A DNA stretch of 50,780 bases, taken from the NCBI GenBank assembly GCA_017395935.1, contig JAFQNL010000044.1, forward strand, positions 1 through 50,780, written 5' to 3'. The stretch is from Oscillospiraceae bacterium (GTDB lineage: Bacteria > Bacillota > Clostridia > Oscillospirales > Oscillospiraceae). The translations under genes were made by a program, and so were the position numbers. Shown piece after piece: positions 50,587 to 50,780 of the stretch; positions within the stretch are counted from its first letter, which is position 1, and each line of letters begins with the position of its first letter. The notes below the pieces were generated by a model. That model was given only the letters and a program-made list of their open reading frames with translations. It had not been told where the DNA came from and did not search any database.

Positions 50587-50780
50587 TTCCGTTTTGTAAA
50601 TCATAGAGTAATGTTGCAGGAAGAATCCCAATGTAGTTGTAGCTGATTTCCACATCCTGCACCCGGTGTCCGCTGGAATTGTCCGGGGCATGGACATAGA
50701 CCGCTTTGACCAGATCGTTCAGCACTGCGGGAGTCAACTTCTCCAGATGCAGATACTTCTTCGCCTGACAGATAAACTTA
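50576..50780 (-). CDS. C-terminus of a large serine recombinase (5' part outside window)
   Basis: The last 67 codons of a gene that enters from the right edge. The sequence KFICQAKKYLHLEKLTPAVL, followed by LVKAVYVHA and VEISYNYIGI, matches the C-terminal DUF4368-type domain of large serine recombinases (Tn4451 TndX-like) of Clostridia integrative elements: the run L-T-P-x-x-L followed by V-x-V-H and a final I-x-x-x-Y-x-x-I-G. The catalytic domain is not visible. Its place directly upstream of spo0A suggests an integrated element there. Confidence 0.75.
   Translation of the reverse strand, partial: KFICQAKKYLHLEKLTPAVLNDLVKAVYVHAPDNSSGHRVQDVEISYNYIGILPATLLYDLQNGKTA

Overview
The window looks like chromosomal DNA from a spore-forming, anaerobic, GC-rich Clostridia member, most likely an Oscillospiraceae/Flavonifractor-Lawsonibacter type (inference). 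Supporting signs are Spo0A and a Spo0A paralogue, a CD1247-type protein, an L27 with a Prp-cleaved N-terminal extension, a glycyl-radical enzyme with its activase, a PotC-PotD fusion, and sigma-A promoters with 16-18 nt spacers throughout.

Layout. 0-6.4 kb: CD1247-type protein (cut by the window edge), efp, a Spo0A-like regulator, a T-box-controlled leuA, pyridoxal/pyridoxamine kinase with exonuclease III, and a small P-loop protein. 6.4-13.1 kb: a minus-strand housekeeping block, prs-pth-mfd, followed by a PrsA/SurA-like lipoprotein gene with its own promoter. 13.4-15.8 kb: rplU-prp-rpmA-obg on the plus strand. 15.8-21.2 kb: ketopantoate-reductase-like gene, a degenerate histidine kinase, a SpoVK/CbbX-type AAA ATPase and an Ig-like membrane protein. 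21.3-25.8 kb: polyamine uptake operon (cupin-HTH regulator, potA, potB, potCD fusion). 25.9-28.7 kb: an isolated phage-derived island with a tail-tip protein, a Com-like zinc finger and a 63-aa Trp-rich protein, beside tRNA-Leu(UAA) and tRNA-fMet. 29.2-33.5 kb: thiolase, CoA-transferase and MaoC hydratase, divergent from an AraC regulator. 33.5-43.9 kb: a long minus-strand sugar region (ABC importer without ATPase, a fragment of a carbohydrate esterase, D-lyxose isomerase-like protein, PfkB kinase, aldose epimerase, SGNH esterase, then glycyl-radical activase and enzyme). 44.2-48.8 kb: CapA-type protein, a decayed VanX-type lipoprotein, an unknown 334-aa protein, galactokinase and a small membrane protein. 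48.8-50.8 kb: a broken ribbon-helix-helix gene, spo0A, and the 3' end of a large serine recombinase.

The most unusual theme is a possible Spo0A side-circuit. A full-length Spo0A paralogue (1023-1769) keeps the DNA-binding recognition helix but has Glu at the phospho-acceptor Asp position. Its promoter lies beside four Spo0A-box-like sites, three of them repeated at exactly 10 bp. A sensor kinase (17036-18109) has an intact ATP-binding domain but Arg in place of the H-box His, and a perfect Spo0A box sits just upstream of its promoter. The genuine spo0A, with Asp56, is at 49392-50141. Everything here was read from the sequence without database searches; family names rest on recognised motifs.
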